From contig SVTD01000015.1 of NCBI GenBank assembly GCA_015063955.1, forward strand, positions 1 through 35,374: a DNA stretch of 35,374 nucleotides. The letters run 5' to 3'. Below the pieces are notes generated by a model. It did not search any database and was not told where the DNA came from. It saw only the letters and a list, made by a program, of their open reading frames with translations. The stretch is from Oscillospiraceae bacterium. Its GTDB lineage: Bacteria; Bacillota; Clostridia; Oscillospirales; CAG-272. Numbering within the stretch: the first letter of the stretch is position 1; each line of letters opens with the position of its first letter. Made by a program: the position numbers and the translations under genes. This document shows positions 20,442 to 28,712 of the stretch, piece after piece.

Positions 20442-21749
20442 TCAGTGCTTTGCGCGGTGTCTTCTGCCGCCTGCCATATCCGTTGCGCCACGGGAGCTCT
20501 TTTTGCCCTCGGGCTTGATCTCGCCTGCTGCCTGAAGAGCCATCTTTGTAAGCATAGGTCCTACAAGCTCATATATGAGAACGGAGAAAAGAACGATGTT
20601 TCTTACAAGAGTGCCGTCTGATTTACCCAGCTCAAGGGCTGTCAGTGACATACCGAGAGCAACGCCTGCCTGAGGAAGAAGGGTGATTCCGAGGAACTTG
20701 TTTACGGTAGGCTCACACTTTACAAGCTTTGAGCTTCCAAAGGTTCCGAAATACTTACCGAGAGAGCGTGCGATGATATACACCACGCCGATTCCAACGA
20801 TAGCTACGTCTGCAAAGGCCGAAAAATCAAGCTCTGCACCGCTGAGTGCGAAGAACATAACGTAAAGAGGTGCTGTCCAGCGCTCGGTTCTGTCCATGAT
20901 CTCCTCGGAAACGTCGCAGATGTTGCAGAATACGGTACCAAGCATCATACAGGTAAGAAGTGTGGAGAAGCCGATGTGAACTCCGCCGATCTCAAACTTG
21001 ACGGTGGTAAGTGCAACCGTGAGAAGCACGAAGGCGATAGAGATGGACATACGCTTGCTTCGGGAATGGAAGAATCTTTCCGTGAGATGGAAGATGAATC
21101 CCATAATGGCTCCCAGAAGGAGGGAAAGGATGACCTCAAGGAGGGGCTCAACGATAACGGAGATAAAGTCAAGGGCGCCTCCGCTGACCATAGATTTTGC
21201 AATACCGAAGGATACGGCGAAGATAATGAGACCCACAGCGTCGTCAAGTGCAACGATGGGAAGAAGAAGGTCGGTAAGGGGGCCCTTTGCCTTATACTGG
21301 TTTACTACCATAAGGGTTGCCGCGGGAGCCGTTGCGGATGCAATGGCGCCGAGGGTGACAGCGGCGGGAAGAGATATTTTGTCGGGCATTATAAAATGGA
21401 GTCCGATAAGGGCCGCGTCAACCACGAGAGTTGCCGCAACTGCCTGAAGGATACCGATAACCGTTGCCTGCTTACCCGTCTTTTTGAGAGCGGAAAGGCG
21501 GAACTCGTTACCGATGGAGAAGGCGATAAAGCCCGTTGCTACCTCAGTTATGATCTTAAAGGACTCAACGGACTCGATGGAGGAAAATCCGATACCCTCG
21601 GGAAGAGGGAGAGCGCCGAGGCAGAAGGGTCCGATAAGGATACCTGCGATTATGTATGCGGTTACGGCGGGAAGCTTTAAAACCTTTGCCAGACGGGACA
21701 TAAGAAGTCCTGCAAGGAGAGTGACTGAAACACTTAAAAGAACAGCCAT
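20442..21749 (-). CDS. CPA2-type cation/proton antiporter
   Basis: I placed the start at ATG 21749 (AGAGGTG upstream); the longer frame's GTG at 21758 falls inside that site. The 435-aa protein has about 12 transmembrane helices with the Na+/H+ exchanger fold: LPAVTAYIIAGILIGPFCLG early, then AIASATAPAATLMVV and IVALDDAVGLIIFA. The adjacent aspartates of the ALDD segment resemble the ion-binding Asp pair of NhaA/CPA2 proteins. The C-terminal tail (EIKPEGKKSSRGATDM..RRHRAKH) is basic and cytoplasmic; there is no TrkA/RCK domain. It exchanges Na+ or K+ for protons across the membrane. It is monocistronic. Confidence 0.88.
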   Translation of the reverse strand: MAVLLSVSVTLLAGLLMSRLAKVLKLPAVTAYIIAGILIGPFCLGALPLPEGIGFSSIESVESFKIITEVATGFIAFSIGNEFRLSALKKTGKQATVIGILQAVAATLVVDAALIGLHFIMPDKISLPAAVTLGAIASATAPAATLMVVNQYKAKGPLTDLLLPIVALDDAVGLIIFAVSFGIAKSMVSGGALDFISVIVEPLLEVILSLLLGAIMGFIFHLTERFFHSRSKRMSISIAFVLLTVALTTVKFEIGGVHIGFSTLLTCMMLGTVFCNICDVSEEIMDRTERWTAPLYVMFFALSGAELDFSAFADVAIVGIGVVYIIARSLGKYFGTFGSSKLVKCEPTVNKFLGITLLPQAGVALGMSLTALELGKSDGTLVRNIVLFSVLIYELVGPMLTKMALQAAGEIKPEGKKSSRGATDMAGGRRHRAKH

Positions 21750-21801
21750 TTTCAACACCTCTTTTATTATTTAATAAATATGTAAAAAAGCGTACCCGTC
21801 A

Positions 21802-21830
21802 AATATAGCACTTTGATGCATAAGTGTCAA
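21802..21830 (-). promoter_or_regulatory. Promoter of the antiporter gene
   Basis: On the minus strand TTGACA (21830-21825), a 17-bp spacer and TATATT (21807-21802). Confidence 0.78.
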
Positions 21831-21875
21831 GAGGTAACGCAAAAAAAATCAGTCTGTCTGTAAAAACAAGCCGTA

Positions 21876-21904
21876 TTGACAAAGATTAATAAAAGTTGTA
21901 TAAT
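21876..21904 (+). promoter_or_regulatory. Consensus promoter of the YwqK-like lipoprotein gene
   Basis: TTGACA (21876-21881), exactly 17 bp, then TATAAT (21899-21904), 50 bp before the ATG at 21954. Confidence 0.88.
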
Positions 21905-21953
21905 GATTAAAATTTAAGCTTTGTATGCTATTTTGAAAAGCATGGAGAAAAAT

Positions 21954-22811
21954 ATGAAAAAGTTTTTTATTATGACACTTGCGGCGATCATGTGCGCCGT
22001 AATGCTCTTTTCCTGCGCAAAGCCCGAGCCCGTGGCTAAGGATATTGTTGACGATGACGGCAAGACCGTGGGCGTCGGCTACTACGACGGCGATAAGCTC
22101 GTTCGCGAGGAAAAGTTCGACAGCAACGGTAAGATCGCTAAAAGAACCGAGTACGATAAGGACGGCAGAGTTGAAAAGGTCGAAAACTATACCGGCGAAA
22201 AGCTTATGAGCGAGGAAAGCTATACCTACGAAAAGGAAGAGGGCAGCTATTCCAAAAAGGTTACCGTCTTTACAAATAAGGGCGTTACCGTTTCCGTTAA
22301 GGAAATAAAGTATAAGGACTCCCTCCCCGTAGAGGAGATCAATACTATCCCCTCCTCCGAGGAAGGCGTTTCCAACGTTGAAAGAGGTACCTATAAGTAT
22401 CTCGATGACGGCAGCGTTCTCCTTACCATTACCTCCGATGCAAAACAGATCAGAGAGACCCTCACAGATAAGAAGGGTAACGTTGTCTACGATCACGAGT
22501 TCAACGACAAGGGCTCTGAAAAATCCTACTACAACGAGAATAACGCCGTCGCAAAAAAGGAATCCTATGACGCCGAGGGTAAGCTTACCTTTACCGTTGA
22601 AAATCAGTACGACGAAAAAGGCGTTATCTCCGGCAGTAAGACCTACGATGCAAAGGGCACACTTATGAGCTCCAGCGTCTACGTCTATAAGGATTCCAAG
22701 CTCCTCGGTATCTATAACTATTTCGGTGACGGCACTATCAAAAATACCGTCCAGTACGACGAAAACGGAAAAGCAACCATCCATAACGGCACATACGTCC
22801 CCCTCGGCTGA
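21954..22811 (+). CDS. Lipoprotein with YwqK/MORN-like repeats
   Basis: ATG at 21954 follows TGGAGA. The 285-aa protein has a lipoprotein signal with lipobox LFSC (Cys21). The rest is a series of short beta repeats of the pattern G-x-x-x-x-x-x-x-Y-D-x-x-G-K, for example REEKFDSNGKIAKRTEYDKDG and TFTVENQYDEKGVISGSKTY-type units (each in part). This recalls the MORN-variant repeats of the YwqK antitoxin family. It is likely a surface-exposed beta-ribbon protein; no toxin gene is adjacent. The final codons (PLG, stop) coincide with the edge of the 251-bp palindrome. Confidence 0.8.
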   Translation: MKKFFIMTLAAIMCAVMLFSCAKPEPVAKDIVDDDGKTVGVGYYDGDKLVREEKFDSNGKIAKRTEYDKDGRVEKVENYTGEKLMSEESYTYEKEEGSYSKKVTVFTNKGVTVSVKEIKYKDSLPVEEINTIPSSEEGVSNVERGTYKYLDDGSVLLTITSDAKQIRETLTDKKGNVVYDHEFNDKGSEKSYYNENNAVAKKESYDAEGKLTFTVENQYDEKGVISGSKTYDAKGTLMSSSVYVYKDSKLLGIYNYFGDGTIKNTVQYDENGKATIHNGTYVPLG

Positions 22812-23053
22812 GGAGAGATGACCTGTTCGGATAATATGTGAAAATATCGGAAGGACCTTTTGAGGAAAGGTCCTCCCGAACCCTCCCCAAACCTTTTTAA
22901 AAAGATAAATTTATCCCCCATAGGAGCCTTTACGGCTCCTATGGGGGATAAATCTATTTAAAGAGGTTTTGAGGGGGCCCGGGGGAACTTTTCCTCAAAA
23001 AGTTTCCCCGGTATTCTCATACTGTCTGAATAAGTCATCTCTCCTCCGCCGAG
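22803..23053. repeat. 251-bp imperfect palindrome spanning both convergent gene ends
   Basis: The outer arms CTCGGCTGAGGAGAGATGAC (from 22803) and its inverted near-copy ending at 23053 match at about 19 of 20 positions. Similarity continues inward through TTC-GG-ATATG-type sequence, two side hairpins (AAGGACC-type and GGGGAAACTTTTT-type) and a central 20-bp perfect stem (22909-22928 with 22934-22953, loop TTTAC). The arms include the last codons and stop codons of both flanking genes. It doubles as a terminator for both. Confidence 0.8.
22909..22953. terminator. Central 20-bp stem-loop
   Basis: A perfect 20-bp stem containing CCCCCATAGGAGCC and its complement, with AT-rich ends, at the centre of the palindrome between convergent genes. 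Bidirectional termination is likely. Confidence 0.75.
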
Positions 23054-23487
23054 AGCATACCGTCAAGCACGCGGGCGGCGATGGCGACGTAGTCCTCGCA
23101 GCTGCGGCGGTGGTAGTAGGCCTCAGTGCGTTTTTCAGGCTCGGGATCGGAGGGGCCATGAGGCAGATCAAGGAGCTCGCGGCAGATATACGAGCCGTTC
23201 TGTTCCTTAAATTCGCGGGCGATGCGCTGGATAAGGGCGTAGTGTTCCTTTTTTGCCTCGTGATCGGTTGTGTCTGAATAGCCGAAAAGAAGTCCCGCTA
23301 CCATAAAAGCGCCCGAAACTGCTCCGCAGACCTCGCGGAGCCTGCCCATACCTCCGCCAAAAGAGGAGGAGAGGAGGGTAGCGGTCTTTTCGTCAAGCCC
23401 GGTCACGTCTGAAAAAGCCAGCACCACAGCCTGTGCACAGTTGTATCCTGAATGAAAAAGCTCTCTTGCTTTCTGTTCGTGGTTCAT
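23035..23487 (-). CDS. C_GCAxxG_C_C family protein (putative redox protein)
   Basis: ATG at 23487 follows AAGGAG. The 150-aa protein shows the family pattern: YNCAQAV (C17), then FGGGMGRLREVCGAVSGA (C54 in the CGAVSG core), then C102 (YICRELLD) and C130 (RRSCEDYVAIAARVLD). The four spaced cysteines are typical of this small family, often found with redox proteins in anaerobes and thought to bind a metal or act in electron transfer. The last residues (SAEER) and the stop lie in the arm of the 251-bp palindrome. Monocistronic. Confidence 0.9.
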   Translation of the reverse strand: MNHEQKARELFHSGYNCAQAVVLAFSDVTGLDEKTATLLSSSFGGGMGRLREVCGAVSGAFMVAGLLFGYSDTTDHEAKKEHYALIQRIAREFKEQNGSYICRELLDLPHGPSDPEPEKRTEAYYHRRSCEDYVAIAARVLDGMLSAEER

Positions 23488-23517
23488 AATTTTCTCCTTT
23501 TTGGGAAATTCAAGATC

Positions 23518-23546
23518 ATTATAGCATCTTATGCTGCGGATGTAAA
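23518..23546 (-). promoter_or_regulatory. Promoter of the C_GCAxxG_C_C gene
   Basis: On the minus strand TTTACA (23546-23541), a 17-bp spacer and TATAAT (23523-23518). Confidence 0.78.
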
Positions 23547-23569
23547 GACAAAACGGTACATCTGTGTAC

Positions 23570-23598
23570 TTGACAACAAAACGAGGTTTTGATAGACT
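23570..23598 (+). promoter_or_regulatory. Promoter of the 23643-26427 pair
   Basis: TTGACA (23570-23575), a 17-bp spacer and TAGACT (23593-23598), 44 bp before the ATG at 23643. Confidence 0.68.
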
Positions 23599-23642
23599 AA
23601 AAACGAGGATACCCTCTTAAATTAAAACCAGAGGTATTGTTT

Positions 23643-24185
23643 ATGGTCAAAAAATCAAAGAAGTTCAGGAAGAAAATGCCTCCCATAGTCTTTATTGCGG
23701 CTATTTTGGGAATCCTTTTGACGGCAATAATAGCCGTTATTGTGATTGGTAATATACCCCCTGAAGATGAAGAAAATCCTTTTTCACGCTCCATTGAGCA
23801 AAAGATAGAGAGCGAGAGGGCTGTCGGAGTTAATACAGATTATTCATATCAGTATCAGAACGCAGTTCTGGATGCTATAGAATATGACATTCTGAAGTAT
23901 GATGAGGATAAGCTGTGCGCAACTGTAAGATTCACGTACGTTGACGTCCTGAAGCTTGCAGAGGGCTATGAAGAAGATATTGACGATGTTAACGATTTTT
24001 ATCGGTATTGCATTGAAAGTATCGAATCGGATGACGCACCGAGCATTACTAAAAAGATCAACGTTGATTTTTATGAGATAAACGGCGATGAGGGAAGGGT
24101 GCTGATGGTTGAGGACAGCGTAGAGATGGCGGACGTTCTCACCGGCGGCTTTGCCTCCGTTTACAATGAGATCATAGAGGGGTGA
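23643..24185 (+). CDS. Single-pass membrane protein, unknown function
   Basis: ATG at 23643 is 7 nt after AGAGGT. The 180-aa protein has a strongly basic start (MVKKSKKFRKKM), one transmembrane helix (about residues 13-35: PPIVFIAAILGILLTAIIAV) and an acidic extracytoplasmic part (IPPEDEENPFSRSIEQKIESE, then a mixed alpha/beta region). The topology is N-in, C-out. The compact outer domain (DAIEYDILKYDEDKLCATVRF to MVEDSVEMADVLTGGFASVY) looks like a small NTF2- or DUF4854-type fold, but I cannot assign it. The next gene starts 4 bp after its stop, so the two probably work together. Confidence 0.78.
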   Translation: MVKKSKKFRKKMPPIVFIAAILGILLTAIIAVIVIGNIPPEDEENPFSRSIEQKIESERAVGVNTDYSYQYQNAVLDAIEYDILKYDEDKLCATVRFTYVDVLKLAEGYEEDIDDVNDFYRYCIESIESDDAPSITKKINVDFYEINGDEGRVLMVEDSVEMADVLTGGFASVYNEIIEG

Positions 24186-24189
24186 GCTG

Positions 24190-26427
24190 ATGAACAGAAT
24201 TAAAAGAATAATATCTCTTTTGGCTGTAGTGGCGCTTGTTGTTTCGTTTGCCGTGCCTGCCTATGCCTATGGGGCAAATAATTCCGTATCCAAAACAGTG
24301 GTTTGCGGAAAAAATGAATACACTGTAGATTTTTATAAAGAGAACGGTGTGTTGCTTGCAGATGCTGAGGACCTTTGCGAGATCAGCGGGCATATCGTGA
24401 GCTATAAAAGCGGATCTGTATCCTTTTACATATCCGAGCCCTACGTTGAGGCTTACAGCATAAATCTCAGTAAGTGTAAGGAGATTTCCCAGGGCAGTTA
24501 TGCCGTTCCCTTTGAAGAGGTAAGCGTCGCCCTCGGGATAGAGGTCTATGATGCAGAGGAGGGAAAGATCCGCGTTAACCGGACACCGAAGCATCTGATT
24601 GCCGATATGGATGCCATCTACGCTGATGTCAGATACAGAATAGAACAGCTTTTGCTCAACGATTTTTATTGGATCATGGAATCGTCGGCAAAAATATATG
24701 CAATTCTCCCCTTTGTGGGAAGCGGAAGTCTGGTTGGAGCTATTACGGGCTCCGACGAAGCTGACAGATATGAAAATGCTCTTTCGTCTATTATTGCTTC
24801 CGATGAAAAGGATATGACGGCTCTGTTGGACGCAATGGGAGATATATCGGGAGAGGTCCGGAGAAACGCAGAGATCCTCGAAATGGTCATGAAGCTGACA
24901 GCAAAGAGCGGTGAGCTTTATGAATATTTTGAGTCTATAGGTGTTAGTAAGGAATTTCTTGATCTGATGGCATATGAGCAGGATCCTTATGATATGGCGG
25001 AGAACTTTTTCGGAGATTTTTCCAAGGTGCTGGGAGCCATAAACTTTGATCATTTCCTCGATATATGCTATTTCTATGCCGTAGCAATGGATGCGGAAGA
25101 GTCGGTTTTTGCCACCTTGAAAACGGTATTTGAAGATACCGACGATGAGTATATCAGAAAAGCGGTTGATAAGGTACTTAATTATCACTACGGCGTAGAT
25201 TTGGATAGCGTACTGATCTCGGATATATACGGAGGAATGGCGTGGGATATATCTTCCGAGTTTATCTGTGATAAAATCGGGGATATAATGTACGGACCTT
25301 ACGAGGCAGCAATAGGTCTGGTGACAAAGGTGGGGGATAAGGTATTACAGATATCGGAAAAGTCAGAGGCATATATGTATTTCCCCATATTCGCTTCATA
25401 TCAGCAGGATATTTCCTCATATTATTATGCCAATCGTAATACAAGCGATCCTTTGATGATTCATAATCTCCGCTCTGCGACCGTTATGTTTCTGAAGGCG
25501 GCGATCTCAGCATACAAGTATGCGGCATTTGATAAGAGCCTTGAATCCGTATTGAATACAGCCTTCAGCGTTTTGAACTCAGAGCTTGCAAATATTCTCA
25601 GCTATACTGAAAAGGAGTACGCTCCCGAATATACCAATAAGGAATATGCTGAATATATTGGAAGCCTCATACAAGAGGATACGGGCTACAGTGACGGCGG
25701 TAACGGTAATGATACATCGGAAGGCGATTATATAACCCCGGCGGAGCTCTGCGACGGATGCTGGGCAATGGATATTGCGGGAACATCATACTCGGAGGAT
25801 TACTATATAAGATTTTATCCCGATAATACCTGCGAGTTTATTTATTACAACGGAGAATATCTGTTCTCAGAGACATACGGATATGACGGAAACGGTGAGC
25901 TTGCCTTTGGTGCGACACCCAGTTATTTATATTGGGAGGGTAACGGAGTATTTTCTTCCCGTAACAACGGCGCCATATCCACGTTTACCAAGGTGGATAT
26001 AGAATACTGGAACGAAGCATATGGTAAATACCTGGAAAAAGAATCTCCGAGCATTGCCGAAATAAGTAAACTGCTTGAAGGAACGTGGTACTATTATTAT
26101 AATGCAAACGGTAGCGATATAGTATGCAGTATCACCTTTAATCCTGACGGCACCTGCTCTGCCGGTATAGGATACGCAGCCAGCGAATATCTGAATTTTT
26201 ACGAAGGAAGCTGGAGCTTTGTATCTAAGGCAGTTGACGATATCAAGCTGAATCTCAATCTTTCCATGACCTGGGGAGGAACGGGAAGCTACGAATCCAC
26301 AATGATCTTCGAGGTCGAGGGAGACAGGATGGAATTTATAATTGATTCAGGCGATGAGATATACCTCATATACGGAGATTACTATGAGCGTGACCTGACT
26401 TACGAGGAATGGCTCGGGCGAGAATAA
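24190..26427 (+). CDS. Large secreted protein with stalk-like N-terminal domain and lipocalin-like C-terminal repeats
   Basis: ATG at 24190 follows GAGGGGTGAG. The 745-aa protein has a Sec signal ending VPAYA (residues 1 to about 26). Residues about 33-135 resemble the copper-amine-oxidase-N/stalk domain found in Clostridia wall proteins (EYTVDFYKENGVLLADAEDLCEIS, FEEVSVALGIEVYDAEEGKIRVNR, in parts). A long mostly helical region follows (about 136-500) without a recognised family. Two similar beta domains end the protein (CWAMDIAGTSYSEDYYIRFY and GTWYYYYNANGSDIVCSITF starts, each with FYPDNTC/FNPDGTC), like lipocalin-type DUF repeats. Codon use is ordinary. It is paired with the membrane protein before it; function unknown. 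Confidence 0.8.
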   Translation: MNRIKRIISLLAVVALVVSFAVPAYAYGANNSVSKTVVCGKNEYTVDFYKENGVLLADAEDLCEISGHIVSYKSGSVSFYISEPYVEAYSINLSKCKEISQGSYAVPFEEVSVALGIEVYDAEEGKIRVNRTPKHLIADMDAIYADVRYRIEQLLLNDFYWIMESSAKIYAILPFVGSGSLVGAITGSDEADRYENALSSIIASDEKDMTALLDAMGDISGEVRRNAEILEMVMKLTAKSGELYEYFESIGVSKEFLDLMAYEQDPYDMAENFFGDFSKVLGAINFDHFLDICYFYAVAMDAEESVFATLKTVFEDTDDEYIRKAVDKVLNYHYGVDLDSVLISDIYGGMAWDISSEFICDKIGDIMYGPYEAAIGLVTKVGDKVLQISEKSEAYMYFPIFASYQQDISSYYYANRNTSDPLMIHNLRSATVMFLKAAISAYKYAAFDKSLESVLNTAFSVLNSELANILSYTEKEYAPEYTNKEYAEYIGSLIQEDTGYSDGGNGNDTSEGDYITPAELCDGCWAMDIAGTSYSEDYYIRFYPDNTCEFIYYNGEYLFSETYGYDGNGELAFGATPSYLYWEGNGVFSSRNNGAISTFTKVDIEYWNEAYGKYLEKESPSIAEISKLLEGTWYYYYNANGSDIVCSITFNPDGTCSAGIGYAASEYLNFYEGSWSFVSKAVDDIKLNLNLSMTWGGTGSYESTMIFEVEGDRMEFIIDSGDEIYLIYGDYYERDLTYEEWLGRE

Positions 26428-26459
26428 AAAATGCTGTCGCGAAAGCGACAGCATTTTTT
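26426..26459. terminator. Terminator overlapping a stop codon
   Basis: A perfect 15-bp stem (26426-26440 with 26445-26459) with a GAAA tetraloop begins within the TAA stop of the preceding gene and ends in TTTTTT. It also serves the convergent HD gene ending at 26475. Confidence 0.92.
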
Positions 26460-26474
26460 GCGGGAAATTGTTCC

Positions 26475-27134
26475 TTAGATCAAAGACTGACCGTTGATCT
26501 TGAGTCTGAATCTGAGGCCGAGCCTTTCTGCGGCCTTGCGGCAGAGGATCATTCGCTCGAGGAATATCTCGAAATAGTCCATAACGCTGGATATTTCCGT
26601 GTCGATCTCAAGGCGAAGGGTGATCTCCTCGCGGTCACGGTCGATGGTGAGAGAATAATCCGTTACCGAGTAGTTTACTCTGTCGTGAATGTCAAAGGTG
26701 GTAACGTCGCGGTTGCGTACGCGGCTGCGGCGAACGTCAGACTTGTCCGCAAGGATAAGAGCTGCCGAAATGTTATCAACGGGAACGCCGGTGCCCTCGT
26801 CGTGATTTCCGATGGCGCAGACTACGGTTGCAACGTCCTCGGCGCACATTCCCTTGGCGAGAAGTATGCGGAACGCCATAACTGCACCGCTCTGGGAATG
26901 CTCAACACGGTTCACAAGGTTTCCGATGTCGTGAAGGTGAGCGGCTATTTTTGCAAGCTCGATCTCGTGGGCAGGAGCCTTGAGGGTTTTAAGAATATAC
27001 TCCGCCGTTTTGCTTACCATTCCCACGTGGGCAAAGCCGTGCTCGGTGAAGCCCTGAACGGAGAGGGCGGCGTCTGCCTTCGTTATATACGTGCTTATGG
27101 ATGGGTCGTGCTTAATATCTTCGTATGATACCAT
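26475..27134 (-). CDS. HD-domain phosphohydrolase
   Basis: ATG at 27134 follows AGGAGA. The 219-aa cytoplasmic protein carries the HD superfamily metal ligands: a first His in GFAHVGMV (H36), the HD pair in AAHLHDIGN (H68-D69), NHDEGTG (110-116) and a final Asp in LILADKSDVRRSRVRN (D130). This pattern is that of small HD phosphohydrolases acting on nucleotides or related phosphoesters. The C-terminal 75 residues (FDIHDRVNYSVTDYSL, then IDTEISSVMDYFEIFLERM) form a beta/alpha cap of unknown role. The exact substrate cannot be read. It has its own promoter and diverges from the oxidoreductase gene. Confidence 0.85.
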   Translation of the reverse strand: MVSYEDIKHDPSISTYITKADAALSVQGFTEHGFAHVGMVSKTAEYILKTLKAPAHEIELAKIAAHLHDIGNLVNRVEHSQSGAVMAFRILLAKGMCAEDVATVVCAIGNHDEGTGVPVDNISAALILADKSDVRRSRVRNRDVTTFDIHDRVNYSVTDYSLTIDRDREEITLRLEIDTEISSVMDYFEIFLERMILCRKAAERLGLRFRLKINGQSLI

Positions 27135-27164
27135 AATGATCTCCTGTCGGTTATTTACGTAATA

Positions 27165-27193
27165 ATTCTATTATGTATTGAAGAAAAAGTCAA
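27165..27193 (-). promoter_or_regulatory. Promoter of the HD gene
   Basis: On the minus strand TTGACT (27193-27188), a 17-bp spacer and TAGAAT (27170-27165). A TTACGTAA palindrome lies just downstream (about 27154-27162), and TTATGTACGTAA recurs at about 27292-27303 near the other promoter. These could be shared operator half-sites. Confidence 0.62.
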
Positions 27194-27250
27194 GTTATGT
27201 GTATGTAAAATCATTTTTAAATAACCGCTTTATAAAAATCACCGATTTCA

Positions 27251-27279
27251 TTGACAAAGCGGCAAATATGGTGTATAAA
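27251..27279 (+). promoter_or_regulatory. Promoter of the Gfo/Idh/MocA gene
   Basis: TTGACA (27251-27256), a 17-bp spacer and TATAAA (27274-27279), followed by a leader with GTTATGTACGTAAAC. Confidence 0.8.
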
Positions 27280-27335
27280 GGACGTAGTTGTGTTATGTAC
27301 GTAAACAAAACACAAGAAAGAAAAGGTAAATAATT

Positions 27336-28400
27336 ATGTCAAAGCTTAAAATTGCAATTATCGGTTGCGGAAATATTGCCACTTCGGCACATATTCCCTC
27401 CTATCTTCAGCTTTCCGATGAATGCGAGATCAAGTATTTCTGCGATATCATTAAGGAAAAAGCAGAAAAGTGCGTTGAGAACTACGGTTGCGGTATTGCA
27501 ATCGAGGATTACCGCGATGCAATCAACGACCCCGAGGTAGATGCGCTTTCCGTCTGCACACATAACCTTATGCATAAGCAGATCTCCATCGAGGCACTCA
27601 GAGCTGGCAAGCACGTTCTCTGCGAAAAGCCCGCAGCAAGGATCTACTCCGAGGCGCTTGAGATGCAGGCAGCTCAGCACGAAACCGGAAAGGTTCTTTC
27701 CATCGGCGTTGTTTGCCGCTTCAATAAGGCTGTTGAAGAGGTAAAGCGCAGAATCGAAGCAGGCGAGCTTGGTGAAGTATATCACGTGTTCATCAACTTC
27801 CGCGAGCATCGCTCCATCCCCGGTCTCGGCGGTGAGTTCACCACGAAGGCCGTATCCGGCGGCGGCGTTCTTATTGACTGGGGCGTTCACCGTATCGACC
27901 AGGTGCTCTACTGTCTCGGCGAGCCCGATCCCGTATCCGTATCCGCAGTTGCGTTCTCAAAGCTTGGCTGCGATATGGAGAACTATAAGTACAGATATAT
28001 GTGGAGCGAGGATACGAAGGATACGAACGGAACCTATGACGTTGACGACTCCGTAACAGCTCTTATCAGAACAACGGGCCCCGTTATCTCCCTTGAGGGC
28101 GCATGGGCTCAGAATATCGAGGATAGGGATCAGTACCTTGATTTCATCGGTACAAACGGCGGTATTCGACTCAATTACTGCGGAAACTTCAGACTCTTCA
28201 CGGTAAAGGACGGTGAGTTCGTAACCGAGGAGTGGGAAGCCCCCGGCGCCGATATGTATCTTGACGAGGTAAAGGCATTCTTTGAAGCCATCAAGACAGG
28301 CGAAAAGACCCGCGCCCATATCGATTACGCTATCAAGACCTCCAAGATCATGCAGGGAATCTACGATTCTTCAGAAACAGGTCACGAGATCGTGTTTTAA
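27336..28400 (+). CDS. Gfo/Idh/MocA-family NAD(P)-dependent oxidoreductase
   Basis: ATG at 27336 follows AAAGG. The 354-aa protein has the N-terminal Rossmann loop IIGCGNIA (8-15), the CEKPA motif (96-100; catalytic K98 region) and DWGVHRIDQ (181-189), where Asp and His complete the catalytic set. The C-terminal substrate domain follows the usual beta-sheet pattern. The family oxidises or reduces sugars, inositols or amino sugars with NAD(P). The specific sugar cannot be told; proximity to the GH3 glucosidase, about 800 bp away across a repeat region, hints at glycan metabolism. Monocistronic with a terminator. Confidence 0.9.
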   Translation: MSKLKIAIIGCGNIATSAHIPSYLQLSDECEIKYFCDIIKEKAEKCVENYGCGIAIEDYRDAINDPEVDALSVCTHNLMHKQISIEALRAGKHVLCEKPAARIYSEALEMQAAQHETGKVLSIGVVCRFNKAVEEVKRRIEAGELGEVYHVFINFREHRSIPGLGGEFTTKAVSGGGVLIDWGVHRIDQVLYCLGEPDPVSVSAVAFSKLGCDMENYKYRYMWSEDTKDTNGTYDVDDSVTALIRTTGPVISLEGAWAQNIEDRDQYLDFIGTNGGIRLNYCGNFRLFTVKDGEFVTEEWEAPGADMYLDEVKAFFEAIKTGEKTRAHIDYAIKTSKIMQGIYDSSETGHEIVF

Positions 28401-28409
28401 TTGAAATGG

Positions 28410-28431
28410 AAAACCGCCTTCGGGCGGTTTT
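28410..28431 (+). terminator. Terminator of the oxidoreductase gene
   Basis: AAAACCGCC and GGCGGTTTT form a 9-bp stem with a stable TTCG tetraloop, followed by TTTG. Confidence 0.92.
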
Positions 28432-28435
28432 TTGT

Positions 28436-28548
28436 TTAATATTTAATATTTATTATTTATTATTTATTCTTTATTCTTTATTCTTTAACGGCACGGGTTT
28501 TGATCTTAAAGAATAAAGAATAAATAATAAAGAAAAAAGAATAAAGAA
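28436..28548. repeat. Heptanucleotide-type simple repeat in inverted arrangement
   Basis: Runs of TTTATTA and TTTATTC units on the left are answered on the right by GAATAAA and AATAATAAA runs, around the non-repeated GGCACGGGTTTTGATC. The inner 18 bases (TTATTCTTTATTCTTTAA and complement) are perfectly paired. A strong AT-only hairpin is expected; expansion by slippage is likely. Confidence 0.8.
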
Positions 28549-28588
28549 GGTACATTTTTGCTTTGGGCAAAAATGATTTTTATTATAC

Positions 28589-28707
28589 CGTAGGGGAGGT
28601 GCTTCGGGACCCCCTAAAAACTCGCAAGCTCATTTTCAGGGAACCCTCGGCTTGCTCCTCCCGCACATCTGCATGAGAACCGGTCTTCAAATTCGGGTTT
28701 ATAGGGG
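28589..28707 (-). repeat. Type A cassette with an insert, plus R repeat
   Basis: CGTAGGGGAGG starts a type A hairpin that closes with CTCCTCCCGCACATCTGCATG, here interrupted by about 50 bp (CGGGACCCCC...AGGGAACCCTCGG). An R copy follows at 28689-28707. Other type A cassettes have only a short loop. Confidence 0.7.
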
Positions 28708-28712
28708 GGAAC

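Noticed and set aside
21849..22784. 311-codon open frame on the minus strand
   Set aside because: Antisense to the YwqK-like lipoprotein gene; no usable start region and low-complexity hydrophobic product.
26409..27128. 239-codon open frame on the plus strand
   Set aside because: Antisense to the HD phosphohydrolase gene, which has its metal ligands, promoter and ribosome site.
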